Positions 45,482 to 57,788 are shown, counted from the first letter of the stretch. The stretch is 64,000 bases of DNA from Burkholderiales bacterium (GCA_016213205.1 JACRAZ010000102.1:1-64000), one strand, 5' to 3'. Numbers and translations are program-made. Notes: generated by a model from the letters alone, not told the origin.

Positions 45482-46365
45482 CACTGGGCCCCCATCGCGC
45501 GCTGGCGCCGTTCCATCATGCGCCAGATGAAGGGCGTGAAGATCAGCTGCATCGCCAGCTCCATCTTGCCGCCCGGCACCACGATGGTGTTGGCGCGCGA
45601 CATGAACGAGTCGTCGATCATGTTCAGCAGGTAGGGGAAGTCGATGCCCTTGGGGTTGGCGAAGCGGATCACGCAGATGCTCTCGTCGGGCGAGGGGATG
45701 TCGCGCGCGATGAAGGGGTTGCTCGTGTCCACGCAGGGCACGCGCTGGAAGTTCACGTGGGTGTGGGTGAACTGCGGGCAGATGTAGTTCACGTAGTCGG
45801 GCATGCGGCGCAGGATGGTGTCGGTCACCGCCTCGGTGGAGTAGCCGCGCTGCTTCTTGTCGCGCCAGAGCTTCTGGATCCATTCGAGGTTGATCACCGG
45901 CACCACGCCGATCAGCAGGTCGGGGTGGCGCGCGATGTTCACCTCGGGCGTGACCACCGCGCCGTGCAGGCCTTCGTAGAACAGCAAGTCGGTCTCGGCC
46001 GGCAGGGCTTCCCAGGGGGTGAAGGTGCCGGGCTCCTGCTGATACGGTGCCGCTTCCTCGGCGTTGTGCAGGTACTTGCGGGTCTGGCCGCTGCCACATT
46101 CGCCGTAGCTGCGGAACAGCTGCTCGAGCTCGTGGAACAGGTTGTTCTCGGGCCCGAAGTGGCTGAAGTGGCCGTCGCCGGCGCGCTCGGCCTCGGCCTG
46201 GCGGCGCTTCATCTCGGCACGGTCGTAGCGGTGGAAGCTGTCGCCCTCGACGACGGCGGCGCTGACGCCTTCACGCCGGAAGATGTTCTCGAAGGTGCGC
46301 GTCACCGAGGTGGTGCCGGCGCCCGAAGACCCGGTGATCGCGATGATGGGGTGGCGGTGGCTCAT
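45481..46365 (-). CDS. cbbP: phosphoribulokinase
   Basis: Phosphorylates ribulose-5-phosphate to give the RuBisCO substrate (294 aa, the octameric proteobacterial form). P-loop [10 protein letters not shown] (residues 12-21), [36 protein letters not shown] with the Walker B-like acid, and [12 protein letters not shown]. Overlaps cbbT by one base and follows cbbF by 15 bases. Bacterial class I enzymes are usually NADH-activated. Confidence 0.97.
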
Positions 46366-46380
46366 GTCGATATCCGTCGA

Positions 46381-47460
46381 TCAATTGCGAAACAGGCTGC
46401 GCTCGGCGAACAACGGGCTGGAGCGCTCGTCGACCACCGGCTCGTGGTGGTAGCGCTCGATGCGTTCCACCTCGGCGCTGGAGCCGAACACGAAGCCGAT
46501 GCGCTGGTGCAGCGTGGTGGGCTTGACGCCCAGCATCGGCTGGCGCCCGGTGCTGGCGCGGCCGCCGGCCTGCTCGATCACGAAGCCGATCGGGTTGGCC
46601 TCATACAGCAGGCGCAGGCGGCCGGGCTTGGCGGGGTCGCGCAGGTCGCGCGGGTAGAGGAACACGCCACCGCGCATCAGGATGCGGTGCGCCTCGGCCA
46701 CCAGCGAGGCGATCCAGCGCATGTTGAAGTCCTTCTCGCGCACGCCACTGCGGCCGGCCAGGCATTCGTCCACGTAGCGCTTGACCGGCGGCTCCCAGAA
46801 GCGGCTGTTGGAGGTGTTGATCGCAAACTCCTGCGTCTGCTGCGGCACGCGGATTTCCGGGTGGGTGAGCTTGAACTCGCCGAGGTTCGGGTCCAGCGTG
46901 AAGCCGACCACGCCATTGCCCACCGTGAGCACCAGCATCGTGGTGGGGCCGTAGATCGCATAGCCCGCGGCCACCTGGGTGGCGCCGGGTTGCAGGAAAT
47001 CGGCCTCGGTGACGTCGCGGCCTGAGGCCACCACCTCGGCGGGTGCACGCAGGATCGAGAAGATGCTGCCCACCGAGACGTTGACGTCGATGTTGGACGA
47101 GCCATCCAGCGGGTCGAACACCAGCAGGTACTTGCCGCGCGGGTAGGGCGCCGGGATCTGGTAGGGCGCTTCGAGTTCTTCCGAACCCATGCCGGCCAGG
47201 TGGCCCGACCATTCGGCGGTGCGCAGGAACATCTCGTTGCTCACCACGTCCAGGGGTTTCTGCACCTCGCCCTGCACATTGGTGCTGCCGCCGGACTCGC
47301 CGTTGCCGGCCAGCAGGCCCAGCGCCACGCTGCGCGCGATGGCCTTGCAGGCGATGGAGACATCCAGGATCAGCGCATTGAGCTCACCACTGGCCTGCGG
47401 GAAGCGGCGGCGCTGCTCGATCAGGTACTGCGTCAGCGTGGGGCGTTTGGACAAGGGCAT
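46381..47460 (-). CDS. cbbF: fructose-1,6-bisphosphatase class I
   Basis: Converts fructose-1,6-bisphosphate to fructose-6-phosphate (and in many autotrophs also sedoheptulose-1,7-bisphosphate); 359 aa. Metal-binding signature [30 protein letters not shown] (MGSEELE), and the C-terminal [37 protein letters not shown]. Lies 13 bases after cbbX in the Calvin operon. Confidence 0.96.
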   Translation of the reverse strand: MPLSKRPTLTQYLIEQRRRFPQASGELNALILDVSIACKAIARSVALGLLAGNGESGGSTNVQGEVQKPLDVVSNEMFLRTAEWSGHLAGMGSEELEAPYQIPAPYPRGKYLLVFDPLDGSSNIDVNVSVGSIFSILRAPAEVVASGRDVTEADFLQPGATQVAAGYAIYGPTTMLVLTVGNGVVGFTLDPNLGEFKLTHPEIRVPQQTQEFAINTSNSRFWEPPVKRYVDECLAGRSGVREKDFNMRWIASLVAEAHRILMRGGVFLYPRDLRDPAKPGRLRLLYEANPIGFVIEQAGGRASTGRQPMLGVKPTTLHQRIGFVFGSSAEVERIERYHHEPVVDERSSPLFAERSLFRN

Positions 47461-47473
47461 GGCGGCGGTCTCC

Positions 47474-48427
47474 TCAGTTCGTGTTCTGGGGCTGGAACAC
47501 CCGGCTGGCCAGCAGGTCCGGCGGGGTCAGGGTGCAGAGTTCCTCGGCGCTGAAGGCGCGCTCGCGTTCGGCATACAGGCGCGTGGCCTGGCGCAGGCGG
47601 GCGCGGTCCAGCGCGTTGCGCAGGCTGCGCGCGTTGGCGAAGTGCGGCTGCGTCAGGCGGCGCTCGAGGTACTGGCGCAGCACGGCTTCGGTGCCTTCGC
47701 CCAGCGTGTAGTGCTGCTGGGCCAGCATGCGCTGGGCGATCTGCGCGAGTTCGTCCACCGAGTAGTCGGGGAACTCCAGGTGGTGCGCGATGCGCGAGCG
47801 CAGCCCGGGGTTGGACTGGAAGAAGGTGTCCATGCGATCGGCATAACCGGCGAGGATGACCACCAGGTCGTCGCGCTGGTTCTCCATCACCTGCAGCAGG
47901 ATCTCGATCGCTTCCTGGCCGTAGTCGCGCTCGTTCTCGGGGCGGTACAGGTAGTAGGCCTCGTCGATGAAGAGCACGCCGCCCATGGCCTTCTTCAGCA
48001 CCTCGCGCGTCTTGGGCGCCGTGTGGCCGATGTACTGGCCCACCAGGTCGTCGCGCGTCACCGCCACCAGGTGGCCTTTGCGCACATAGCCCAGGCGGTG
48101 CAGGATCTCGGCCATGCGCAGCGCCACCGTGGTCTTGCCGGTGCCGGGGTTGCCGGTGAAGCACATGTGCAGGCTGGGGCTCTGGGCCTGCAGGCCGAGG
48201 TTCAGGCGCAGCTTGTCGATGACCAGCAGCGCGGCGATGTCGCGGATGCGCTGCTTCACCGGCTGCAGGCCGACCAGTTCGCGATCGAGTTCGTCGAGCA
48301 CCGATTCGACCTGGCTCTGGGCGAGCACGTCGCCAACGGTGCGGGCGGCCGTTGCCGGCACCTCGGGCACCGGCTCCGGCGCCCGCGCTGTGGCGCCGGG
48401 AATGGCGTACAGCGGGACGCCGCTCAT
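47474..48427 (-). CDS. cbbX: CbbX, AAA+ red-type RuBisCO activase
   Basis: AAA+ ATPase (317 aa) that pulls on the C-terminus of red-type RuBisCO large subunits to release inhibitory sugar phosphates. Walker [16 protein letters not shown] (about residue 95), Walker [11 protein letters not shown], sensor region LAGYADRMD, arginine finger in GLRSRIAHH, pore-loop area [10 protein letters not shown]. The ATG at 48427 begins within the rpe stop (TGATG). Its presence agrees with the form IC RuBisCO here. Confidence 0.96.
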   Translation of the reverse strand: MSGVPLYAIPGATARAPEPVPEVPATAARTVGDVLAQSQVESVLDELDRELVGLQPVKQRIRDIAALLVIDKLRLNLGLQAQSPSLHMCFTGNPGTGKTTVALRMAEILHRLGYVRKGHLVAVTRDDLVGQYIGHTAPKTREVLKKAMGGVLFIDEAYYLYRPENERDYGQEAIEILLQVMENQRDDLVVILAGYADRMDTFFQSNPGLRSRIAHHLEFPDYSVDELAQIAQRMLAQQHYTLGEGTEAVLRQYLERRLTQPHFANARSLRNALDRARLRQATRLYAERERAFSAEELCTLTPPDLLASRVFQPQNTN

Positions 48428-49119
48428 CACGCCGCCTTCTTCAAGCGCACCGGCTCGATCTCGGTGCGCATCGCGTCGATCACCGCCGCGTAGTCCTTCG
48501 CACCGAAGATCGCGCTGCCGGCCACGAAGGTGTCGGCGCCGGCATCGGCCACGCGGCGGATGTTGTCCACCTTGATGCCGCCATCCACCTGCAGCCGGAT
48601 GTCGCGCCCGCTGGCCTCGATGAGGCGGCGCGCGCGCTCGATCTTGCGCAGCGACGATTCGATGAAGCTCTGCCCGCCGAAGCCCGGGTTCACGCTCATG
48701 ATCAGCACCAGGTCGAGCTTGTCGATCACCCACTCCAGCACGTCCAGCGGCTCGGCCGGATTGAAGGCCAGGCCCACCTGGCAGCCGGCGTTGCGGATCA
48801 CCTGCAGCGTGCGGTCCACGTGCCGCGTGGCGTCGGGGTGGAAGCTGATCAGGTCGGCGCCGGCTTCGGCAAAACGCTCGGCGATGAAGTCCACCGGCTC
48901 CACCATCAGGTGCACGTCCAGCGGCACCCAGCTGCCGTCGAAGCGCTGGGTGTGCTTCTTCACCGCCTGCGCCACCGCGGGGCCGATGGTGAGGTTGGGC
49001 ACGTAGTGGTTGTCCATCACGTCGAAGTGGATCCAGTCGGCACCGTCGGTGATGACGCGGCGCACTTCGTCGCCCAGGCGGGCGAAATCGGCACTGAGGA
49101 TGCTGGGGGCGATGATCAT
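48427..49119 (-). CDS. rpe: ribulose-phosphate 3-epimerase
   Basis: TIM-barrel epimerase (230 aa) joining xylulose-5-P and ribulose-5-P in the Calvin cycle (CbbE). Markers: [13 protein letters not shown], the metal motif [36 protein letters not shown] and [11 protein letters not shown], with GSAIFG near the end. Sits between cbbS and cbbX, five bases after cbbS. In the best-known Cupriavidus operon the epimerase gene follows cbbX and cbbY. Confidence 0.96.
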   Translation of the reverse strand: MIIAPSILSADFARLGDEVRRVITDGADWIHFDVMDNHYVPNLTIGPAVAQAVKKHTQRFDGSWVPLDVHLMVEPVDFIAERFAEAGADLISFHPDATRHVDRTLQVIRNAGCQVGLAFNPAEPLDVLEWVIDKLDLVLIMSVNPGFGGQSFIESSLRKIERARRLIEASGRDIRLQVDGGIKVDNIRRVADAGADTFVAGSAIFGAKDYAAVIDAMRTEIEPVRLKKAA

Positions 49120-49124
49120 GGGGC

Positions 49125-49565
49125 TCACTCCGCGTAGCGCTGGGTTTCGGGGCGGTCGGTGGCGTAGCTGTGCACCGTGTAGCGGATGGTCCGGCCGGCC
49201 ACCTCCTGCCGTGCCAGGCCGAAGCCGGGCTCCTGGGCCGGGCGGTTGACGATGAAGCTCATCGCCACGCTCTCCACGCCGCGGGTGGCGTCGAAGGCCA
49301 TCAGGCGGATGTAGTGGTTCGGGAAGGTCTGGCGGCACTGCTGCAGCTCGGCCAGCACGCCGGCGGCATCGCGCAGGTCGAACATCGGCGCGCCGTACAT
49401 CTCCCAGTAGGTGTTGCGGGGGTGCGGGTCGTCGGTGTATTCCACGCTCCAGGCATAGCCCTTGGCGAGGCCGTAGTCGACCTGCAGCGCGATCTCGGCA
49501 TCGCTCAGGTCGGGCAGGAAGCTGAACTGGCCCTGCGTGAGCCGGCCGGTGGGGTTGGTCATCAT
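49125..49565 (-). CDS. cbbS: RuBisCO small subunit, form IC
   Basis: Small subunit (146 aa) of hexadecameric RuBis[19 protein letters not shown] at the N-terminus, [37 protein letters not shown], and the C-terminal extension [13 protein letters not shown] to [16 protein letters not shown] that marks red-type (form IC/ID) subunits and forms the extra hairpin in the central channel. Two ATGs in a row at the start; the first is used here. 23 bases after cbbL. Confidence 0.96.
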   Translation of the reverse strand: MMTNPTGRLTQGQFSFLPDLSDAEIALQVDYGLAKGYAWSVEYTDDPHPRNTYWEMYGAPMFDLRDAAGVLAELQQCRQTFPNHYIRLMAFDATRGVESVAMSFIVNRPAQEPGFGLARQEVAGRTIRYTVHSYATDRPETQRYAE

Positions 49566-49588
49566 GGTGGATGCGCTCCGTATCGGGG

Positions 49589-52097
<2,509 letters not shown>

Positions 52098-52190
52098 GCG
52101 TGGTGTGCCCGCGCAAGGCCTCAGGGATAACACCGGCGCGACACGCCTTGACGGGCCGTGGCCCTGGTTGAACACTCGTGGCACGAATAT

Positions 52191-52206
52191 CAGAACAAAT
52201 GTTCTG
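52191..52206. promoter_or_regulatory. palindrome upstream of the dehydrogenase gene
   Basis: CAGAAC-AAAT-GTTCTG, a perfect 6-bp inverted repeat, with another half site CAGAAC at 52212-52217. The start codon follows at 52238. It looks like a TetR/PsrA-type fatty-acid-degradation operator (GAAC-N4-GTTC), but the regulator is not in the window. Confidence 0.45.
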
Positions 52207-52237
52207 AATAGCAGAACACCAGGCCCGCCTTCGCACC

Positions 52238-53581
52238 ATGCAAGACATCCCTCGCAGCGCGTTCGCCGCACCCGGCCCCGAGCTTGAAGCCCAGGCGCGC
52301 CAGCACCTGCGGGGCGCTGAAGCGGCCGCGGCCGAGATCAGCTTTGCGGGCGGCGTGCCGGCACCGCGGCCCGTGCAGCGCGTGGGCGTGGTGGGCGGCG
52401 GCACCATGGGCACCGGCATCGCGATGACCTTTGCCAACGCCGGGCTGCCGGTCACGTTGGTGGAGGCGAACGCGCCCGCGCTCGAGAAGGCGCTGGCCAC
52501 CATCGGCCGCCAGTACGCGGCCACTGCGGCCAAGGGCAAGCTCAGCTCGGTCCAGGTGGAGCAGCGCCTGGCCCTGATCGACGGCAGCACCGAGATGGCC
52601 GCGCTGGCCGGCTGCGACCTGCTGATCGAGGCGGTGTTCGAGGACATGGCCGTCAAGCGCACGGTGTTCGAGCAGCTCGACCGCATCGCCCGGCCCGGCG
52701 CCATCCTGGCCAGCAACACCTCGCGGCTGGACGTGAACGCCATCGCGCAGATGACTTCGCGCCCGGCAGATGTGCTGGGCCTGCACTTCTTCAGCCCGGC
52801 GCATGTGATGCGCCTGCTGGAGGTGGTGCGCGGCGCGGCCACTGCGCCCGATGTGCTGCTCACCGCCATGCGCCTGGCCCAGCGTGTGGGCAAGGTGCCG
52901 GTGATGGTGGGCGTGTGCGATGGCTTCGTCGGCAACCGCATGGTCAGCCCCTACACGCGCGAGGCGCATTTCCTGCTGGAAGAGGGCGCCTCGCCGCAGC
53001 AGGTGGACCAGGCACTGGAACGCTTCGGCATGGCAATGGGCCCGCTGCGCATGGGCGACATGGCCGGGCTGGACATCAGCTGGGCCGCACGCAAGCGCCA
53101 GGCCGCCACGCGCGACCCCGCCCTGCGCTACTGCCGCGTGGCCGACCGGCTGTGCGAGGCCGGCCGCCTGGGCCAGAAGACGGGCAGCGGCTTCTACCGC
53201 TACGAGGCGGGCAGCCGCACACCGCTGCCGGACCCGGCGGTGGACGCCATCGTCGAGCAGTGCGCCAGCGAGTCCGGCATCCAGCGCCGCGCCATCAGCG
53301 ATGACGAGATCGTCGAACGCTGCATCTACGCGCTGGTGAACGAAGGCGCGCGCATCCTGGCCGAGGGCATCGCGGCGCGGGCCGGCGACATCGACGTCAT
53401 CTACGTCAACGGCTACAGCTTCCCGGCCGCGCGCGGCGGCCCGATGTTCTTTGCCGACACCGTGGGCCTGGCGCCGGTGCTGCTGCGCATCCAGCATTTC
53501 CATCGCCAGCACGGCGCGCTGTGGGCACCGGCCCCGCTGCTGGCCGAGCGGGTGAGCGCAGGCCGGCGCCTGTGCGAATGA
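52238..53581 (+). CDS. 3-hydroxyacyl-CoA dehydrogenase (C-terminal half of a bifunctional type)
   Basis: NAD-dependent beta-oxidation dehydrogenase (447 aa). Rossmann motif VGVVGGGTMGTGIAMTFANAG (about residues 49-69), VFEDMAVKRTVFEQLD, LGLHFFSPAHVMRLLEVV with the catalytic His, and two C-terminal helical domains (CDGFVGNRMVSPY, VDVIYV-like IDVIYVNGYSFPAARGGPM). It aligns with the second half of FadJ-type proteins of about 700 aa, and the first 45 residues resemble the linker of those proteins. The enoyl-CoA hydratase half is missing. A strong hairpin follows. Confidence 0.9.
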   Translation: MQDIPRSAFAAPGPELEAQARQHLRGAEAAAAEISFAGGVPAPRPVQRVGVVGGGTMGTGIAMTFANAGLPVTLVEANAPALEKALATIGRQYAATAAKGKLSSVQVEQRLALIDGSTEMAALAGCDLLIEAVFEDMAVKRTVFEQLDRIARPGAILASNTSRLDVNAIAQMTSRPADVLGLHFFSPAHVMRLLEVVRGAATAPDVLLTAMRLAQRVGKVPVMVGVCDGFVGNRMVSPYTREAHFLLEEGASPQQVDQALERFGMAMGPLRMGDMAGLDISWAARKRQAATRDPALRYCRVADRLCEAGRLGQKTGSGFYRYEAGSRTPLPDPAVDAIVEQCASESGIQRRAISDDEIVERCIYALVNEGARILAEGIAARAGDIDVIYVNGYSFPAARGGPMFFADTVGLAPVLLRIQHFHRQHGALWAPAPLLAERVSAGRRLCE

Positions 53582-53584
53582 CAA

Positions 53585-53604
53585 CGGGCCGTCGAAACGG
53601 CCCG
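53585..53604. terminator. terminator hairpin after the dehydrogenase gene
   Basis: CGGGCCGT, loop CGAA, ACGGCCCG: perfect 8-bp GC stem with a stable tetraloop, 3 bases after the stop codon. No T tract, as is common in very GC-rich genomes. Confidence 0.65.
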
Positions 53605-53619
53605 GGGTGCTGGACTCAG

Positions 53620-53640
53620 GGGCCGTCGGGGTGACGGCCC
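53620..53640. terminator. terminator hairpin after the ETF-QO gene
   Basis: GGGCCGTC, loop GGGGT, GACGGCCC: perfect 8-bp stem, 7 bases beyond the stop of the minus-strand ETF-QO gene. With the hairpin at 53585 it makes a pair of back-to-back terminators between convergent genes. Confidence 0.6.
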
Positions 53641-53647
53641 GTCACGT

Positions 53648-55339
53648 TCACATGCCGGCGTAGTTCGGCCCGCCGCCGCCCTCGGGCGTGACCCAGACGA
53701 TGTTCTGCGACGGGTCCTTGATGTCGCAGGTCTTGCAGTGCACGCAGTTGGCCGCGTTGATCTGCAGCTGGTCCTGGCCGTTGGCGTCCTGGATGAACTC
53801 GTACACCCCGGCCGGGCAGTAGCGGCCTTCGGGGCCGGCGTACTTGGCCAGGTTCAGCTTCACCGGCACGCTGGCATCCTTGAGCGTCAGGTGCGCGGGC
53901 TGGTTTTCCTCGTGGTTGGTGTTGCTCATGAACACCGAGGACAGCCGGTCGAAGGTGAGCACGTTGTCCGGTTTCGGGTACTCGATCGGCTGGCACTCGC
54001 TGGCCGGCTTCAGGTAGGTGTGGTCGGCGGCCTTGGCATGCAGCGTCCAGGGCGGGAACTTCACGCCCAGCTTGGGCAGCACCAGCTGCTCGATGCCGGT
54101 CATCAGGTTGCCGATGAGTTTGCCGTGCAGCTTGTACCAGAGCTTGAAGTTCTTGGTGCGCTGCAGCTCGGGGTAGAGCCAGCTCTGCTCGAAGGCGGCC
54201 GGGTAGGCCGTGAGCTCGTCCTGCGCGCGGCCGGCCACGATGGCTTCGTAGGCCGCCTCGGCGGCCAGCATGCCGGTCTTGATGGCCGAATGGCTGCCCT
54301 TGATGCGTGATGAATTGAGGAAGCCCGCGTCGCAGCCGATCAGCGCGCCGCCCGGGAACACCAGCTTGGGCAAGGAGTAGATGCCGCCGTTGTTGATGGC
54401 GCGTGCGCCGTAGCCGATGCGCTTGCCGCCCTCGATGTGCTGGCGCACGGTGGGGTGCGTCTTCCAGCGCTGCATCTCCTCGAACGGGCTCATGTAGGGG
54501 TTCTTGTAGTCCAGCCCGATCACGAAGCCCAGCGTGACCTTGTTGCCCTCCTGGTGGTAGAGGAAGCCGCCGCCGAAGGTGTCGTCCTCGATCGGCCAGC
54601 CGGCGGTGTGCAGCACGTGGCCCGGCTTGGCCTTGTCGGCCGGCACTTCCCACAGCTCCTTGACGCCGATGGCGAAGCTTTGCGGGTCTTTTCCGGCATC
54701 GAGCTTGTACTTGGCGATCACCTGCTTGCCCAGGTGGCCGCGCGCACCCTCGGCGAAGATGGTGTACTTGCCCAGCAGCTCCATGCCGAGCTGGAAGTTC
54801 TCGGTCGGCTCGCCGTCCTTGCCCAGGCCCATGTGGCCGGTGGCCACGCCCTTGACGCGGCCCTTGTCGTCGTACAGCACCTCGGCGGCGGTGAAGCCGG
54901 GGAACACCTCGACGCCCAGCGCCTCGGCCTGCTCGCCCAGCCACTTGACCAGCGAGCCCAGGCTGATGACGTAGTTGCCATGGTTGTGGAAGCACTCGGG
55001 CACCGCGTAGGGCGGGGTGGTGGCGGCCGCGCCATCACCACGCAGGAACACGACCAGATCGTCGGTGACGGGCTGGTTCAGCGGCGCGCCCTTGTCCTTC
55101 CAGTCGGGGATCAGCTCGTTCAGCGCGATCGGGTCGAACACCGTGCCGGCGAGGATGTGCGCGCCGGGCTCCGAGCCCTTCTCGAGCACCACGACCGAGA
55201 GTTCCTTGCCCGCGGCATTGGCCAGCTGCTTCAGGCGGATGGCCGTGGACATGCCGCCCGGGCCGCCGCCGACGATCACCACGTCGTATTCCATGGCCTC
55301 GCGGGGGCCGAATTGGTCGAGGAGCTCCTGAGGGGTCAT
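53648..55339 (-). CDS. electron transfer flavoprotein-ubiquinone oxidoreductase
   Basis: Membrane-associated flavo-iron-sulfur enzyme (563 aa) that passes electrons from acyl-CoA dehydrogenases through ETF to ubiquinone. FAD motif DVVIVGGGPGGMSTAIRL (about residues 19-36), the long ETF-QO region with GGGFLYHQEGNKVTLGFV, SRIKGSHSAIKTGMLAAEAAYEA, and the C-terminal 4Fe-4S domain with cysteines in GRYCPAGVYEF, NCVHCKTCDIKDPSQNI. The C-terminus GGGGPNYAGM is invariant in the family. Single gene, convergent with the dehydrogenase it may serve. Confidence 0.96.
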   Translation of the reverse strand: MTPQELLDQFGPREAMEYDVVIVGGGPGGMSTAIRLKQLANAAGKELSVVVLEKGSEPGAHILAGTVFDPIALNELIPDWKDKGAPLNQPVTDDLVVFLRGDGAAATTPPYAVPECFHNHGNYVISLGSLVKWLGEQAEALGVEVFPGFTAAEVLYDDKGRVKGVATGHMGLGKDGEPTENFQLGMELLGKYTIFAEGARGHLGKQVIAKYKLDAGKDPQSFAIGVKELWEVPADKAKPGHVLHTAGWPIEDDTFGGGFLYHQEGNKVTLGFVIGLDYKNPYMSPFEEMQRWKTHPTVRQHIEGGKRIGYGARAINNGGIYSLPKLVFPGGALIGCDAGFLNSSRIKGSHSAIKTGMLAAEAAYEAIVAGRAQDELTAYPAAFEQSWLYPELQRTKNFKLWYKLHGKLIGNLMTGIEQLVLPKLGVKFPPWTLHAKAADHTYLKPASECQPIEYPKPDNVLTFDRLSSVFMSNTNHEENQPAHLTLKDASVPVKLNLAKYAGPEGRYCPAGVYEFIQDANGQDQLQINAANCVHCKTCDIKDPSQNIVWVTPEGGGGPNYAGM

Positions 55340-55531
55340 GGCTTGAATGTCCAGGCTGGAATGGGGCGGAATTCTACGCGGCGGCGATCGAAAATCGAAC
55401 GACCGTGCTTTTCGTGAATTGGCCTCCATGGTGCCCATCCCGAAGGCCGCTGACTGTCGCACGCGGGTCAAACGCGGCGCCGGAGCAGCGTGCTATCGTC
55501 TTCGCACGACTGCCAGAACACCGACAACACC

Positions 55532-56314
55532 ATGAGCTACAGCATTGATCTCTCCGGCCGCGTGGCCTTCGTCACCGGTGCCTCCAGCGGCCTGGGCGCG
55601 CAGTTCGCCCGCACCTTGAGCCATGCCGGCGCCGGCGTGGTACTGGCCGCCCGCCGCATCGAGCGGCTCAAGACCTTGCGCGCCGAGCTCGAATCCGAAG
55701 GCGGCGACGCGCACGTGGTCGAGCTCGACGTGACCGACCCCGACAGCATCAAATCCGCCGTCGCCCACGCCGAAACCGAGATGGGCACGATCGACATCCT
55801 GGTCAACAACTCCGGTGTCAGCACCACCCAGAAGCTGGTGGACGTGACACCCGAGGACTACGACTACGTGATGGACACCAACACCCGCGGCGCCTTCTTC
55901 GTGGCGCAGGAAGTGGCCAAGCGCATGATCGCCCGCTCGCGCGGGGCGGCACCGGGCACCTTCACCGGCGGGCGCATCGTCAACGTGGCCTCGATGGCCG
56001 GGCTGAAGGTGCTGAGCCAGATCGGCGTCTACGCCATGAGCAAGGCCGCGGTGATCCACATGACCCGCGCGATGGCGCTCGAATGGGGCAAGTTCGGCAT
56101 CAACGTGAACGCACTGTGCCCGGGCTACATCGACACCGAGATCAACCACCACCACTGGCAGACCGAGGCCGGCCAGAAGCTCATCAGCATGCTGCCACGC
56201 AAGCGCGTGGGCGAGCCCAAGGACCTGGATGTGGCGCTGATGATGCTGTGCGCCAACGAGAGCCGGTTCATCAATGGCGCGGTGCTGTCGGCCGACGACG
56301 GCTTCGGCGCGTAA
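55532..56314 (+). CDS. short-chain dehydrogenase/reductase
   Basis: SDR (260 aa) like 3-oxoacyl reductases. Cofactor motif TGASSGLG (residues 15-22), NNSG, catalytic Ser in NVASMAG, YAMSK, then PGYIDTEINHHHW. Chosen start ATG 55532; a frame start 42 bases earlier lacks support. Downstream yceH begins 8 bases after its stop. Role probably in beta-oxidation or in a 3-hydroxy/3-keto conversion. Confidence 0.92.
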   Translation: MSYSIDLSGRVAFVTGASSGLGAQFARTLSHAGAGVVLAARRIERLKTLRAELESEGGDAHVVELDVTDPDSIKSAVAHAETEMGTIDILVNNSGVSTTQKLVDVTPEDYDYVMDTNTRGAFFVAQEVAKRMIARSRGAAPGTFTGGRIVNVASMAGLKVLSQIGVYAMSKAAVIHMTRAMALEWGKFGINVNALCPGYIDTEINHHHWQTEAGQKLISMLPRKRVGEPKDLDVALMMLCANESRFINGAVLSADDGFGA

Positions 56315-56322
56315 GCCCGGCC

Positions 56323-56985
56323 ATGCGAGCACTGACCCCGGTGGAGGCGCGCGTTCTCGGCGTGCTGGTGGAGAAGCAGGCCACGGTGCCGGACACCTAC
56401 CCGCTGTCGCTCAATGCGCTGGTGGCCGGCTGCAACCAGAAGACCGCGCGCGATCCGGTGATGAACCTGAGCGAATCGGACGTGCTGGCCGCGATCGACG
56501 GGCTCAAGAGCCTGAGCCTGGTGTTCGAGGGCAGCAGCAGCCGTGTCACCCGCTACGAGCACAACCTGGCGCGTGGCTTCACGGTGCCCAGCCAGGCGGC
56601 GGCACTGCTGGCGGTGCTGATGCTGCGCGGCCCGCAGACGGCGGCCGAGCTGCGCGCCAACAGCGAACGCCTGCACCGCTTTGCCGACATCTCCTCGGTC
56701 GAGGGCTTTCTGAACGAGCTGGCCGAGCGCTTCCCGCCGCGGGCGGTGCTGCTGCCGCGTGCCCCCGGCGCGCGCGAGGCCCGCTGGGCCCACATGCTCT
56801 GCGGCGAGGTGCTGATGCCTGCGGGCGGCGCTGCCGTCGCCAGTGGGTCCGACGAGGACCGCATCACCGTGGGCGAGCTGGTGGCGCTGAAGGCCGAGCT
56901 GGCGCGCCAGTCCGACGAGTTGGCGTCGCTGCGCGCCCTGGTGCAGCGCATGGCCACCGAGCTGGGCATCGACCCGGCGGCCTGA
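56323..56985 (+). CDS. yceH: YceH-family protein (DUF480)
   Basis: Conserved protein (220 aa) of unknown biochemical role made of two winged-helix-like units: LTPVEARVLGVLVEKQATVPDTYPLSLNALVAGCNQKTARDPVMNLSE is the family hallmark, followed by LLAVLMLRGPQTAAELRANSERLHRF. A C-terminal coiled-coil-like region (VALKAELARQSDELASLRALVQRM) ends it. Follows the SDR gene by 8 bases and is followed by a terminator hairpin. Confidence 0.93.
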   Translation: MRALTPVEARVLGVLVEKQATVPDTYPLSLNALVAGCNQKTARDPVMNLSESDVLAAIDGLKSLSLVFEGSSSRVTRYEHNLARGFTVPSQAAALLAVLMLRGPQTAAELRANSERLHRFADISSVEGFLNELAERFPPRAVLLPRAPGAREARWAHMLCGEVLMPAGGAAVASGSDEDRITVGELVALKAELARQSDELASLRALVQRMATELGIDPAA

Positions 56986-57001
56986 TGCGTCACGCGCCCC
57001 A

Positions 57002-57026
57002 CGGCCCGGCTTTGCATGCCGGGCCG
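57002..57026 (+). terminator. terminator hairpin after yceH
   Basis: CGGCCCGGC, loop TTTGCAT, GCCGGGCCG: perfect 9-bp stem 16 bases after the yceH stop. Lies between convergent genes (yceH and the PAS-LuxR regulator). Confidence 0.65.
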
Positions 57027-57147
57027 CTTGGCTGCGGCCGGGGCCTGGCGGCCCCTTCACATCGCTGCGCGATGTGAGCCTGCGCCGCAGCGCAGCGCGC
57101 TGTCGCCAGGCGCATGCCGGTCCGCAGGGACTGGCTTGTGTCCGGGC

Positions 57148-57714
57148 TCAGCCCGACAGCAACTTGTTCACCAGCTCCGGCGTTGTGGCCGCACCCACCT
57201 TGCGCATCAGCCGGGCGCGGTAGACATCCACCGTGCGCGGGCTGATGCCCAGCTGCTTGCCGATCTGCTTGCTGGTGAGCCCCTCGATCAGCAAGGCGGC
57301 GATCTCGCGCTCGCGGGCGGTGAACTCCACCTTCAGCTTGCGGCGCGCCGACAGGTCTTCGAAGGCCCAGATGCCCGCCGCGTGCGGCGCCTTCGGGTCC
57401 AGCGCGCGGCCGCTCACGTGGCACCAGAACAGCTCGCCCCGCGCCGGGCCGTCCACCCGCTTCATCACGCGCTCGTCGGCATAGCGGCCTTTTGCGTCCA
57501 GGCTGGCGACGATGCGTTCGCCGGTGCGCTGGAACTCGTCGGCCGTGGGGTACAGCACCTCGAAGGAGCGGCCGATCAACTGCTCGCGATGCGCACCGAA
57601 GATGGCCAGCACCTCGCGGTTGCAGTCGACGATCTGCCGCTCGCGCGAGAGGATCAGCCCGATCGGCGCCTGGTCGAAGGCGATGCGGTAGTCCAGCTCG
57701 ATCGATGCGGCCAT
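57148..57714 (-). CDS. PAS-LuxR transcriptional regulator
   Basis: Regulator (188 aa). PAS domain at about residues 10-115 (YRIAFDQAPIGLILSRERQIVDCNREVLAIFG), then a NarL/LuxR HTH at 130-185 (FTAREREIAALLIEGLTSKQIGKQLGISPRTVDVYRARLMRKVGA). No receiver domain, so it senses a ligand or a redox state through PAS rather than by phosphorylation. Divergent from scoAB with a long palindrome between, so likely the activator of the CoA-transferase operon. Confidence 0.92.
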   Translation of the reverse strand: MAASIELDYRIAFDQAPIGLILSRERQIVDCNREVLAIFGAHREQLIGRSFEVLYPTADEFQRTGERIVASLDAKGRYADERVMKRVDGPARGELFWCHVSGRALDPKAPHAAGIWAFEDLSARRKLKVEFTAREREIAALLIEGLTSKQIGKQLGISPRTVDVYRARLMRKVGAATTPELVNKLLSG

Positions 57715-57759
57715 GTGGAGTTTCGAAAGGGGCTGATGGGGGCAGTGTTTAGGCGATCT

Positions 57760-57788
57760 TACTTAACCCCTACGTACGGGCTTAAGTA
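57760..57788. promoter_or_regulatory. long inverted repeat between the PAS-LuxR gene and scoA
   Basis: TACTTAA (57760-57766) and TTAAGTA (57782-57788) frame a near-symmetric core CCCTACGTACGGG (57768-57780). AT-rich arms in a GC-rich region, 46 bases from the regulator start and 39 bases from scoA. Good candidate for the binding site of the PAS-LuxR regulator. Confidence 0.6.
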
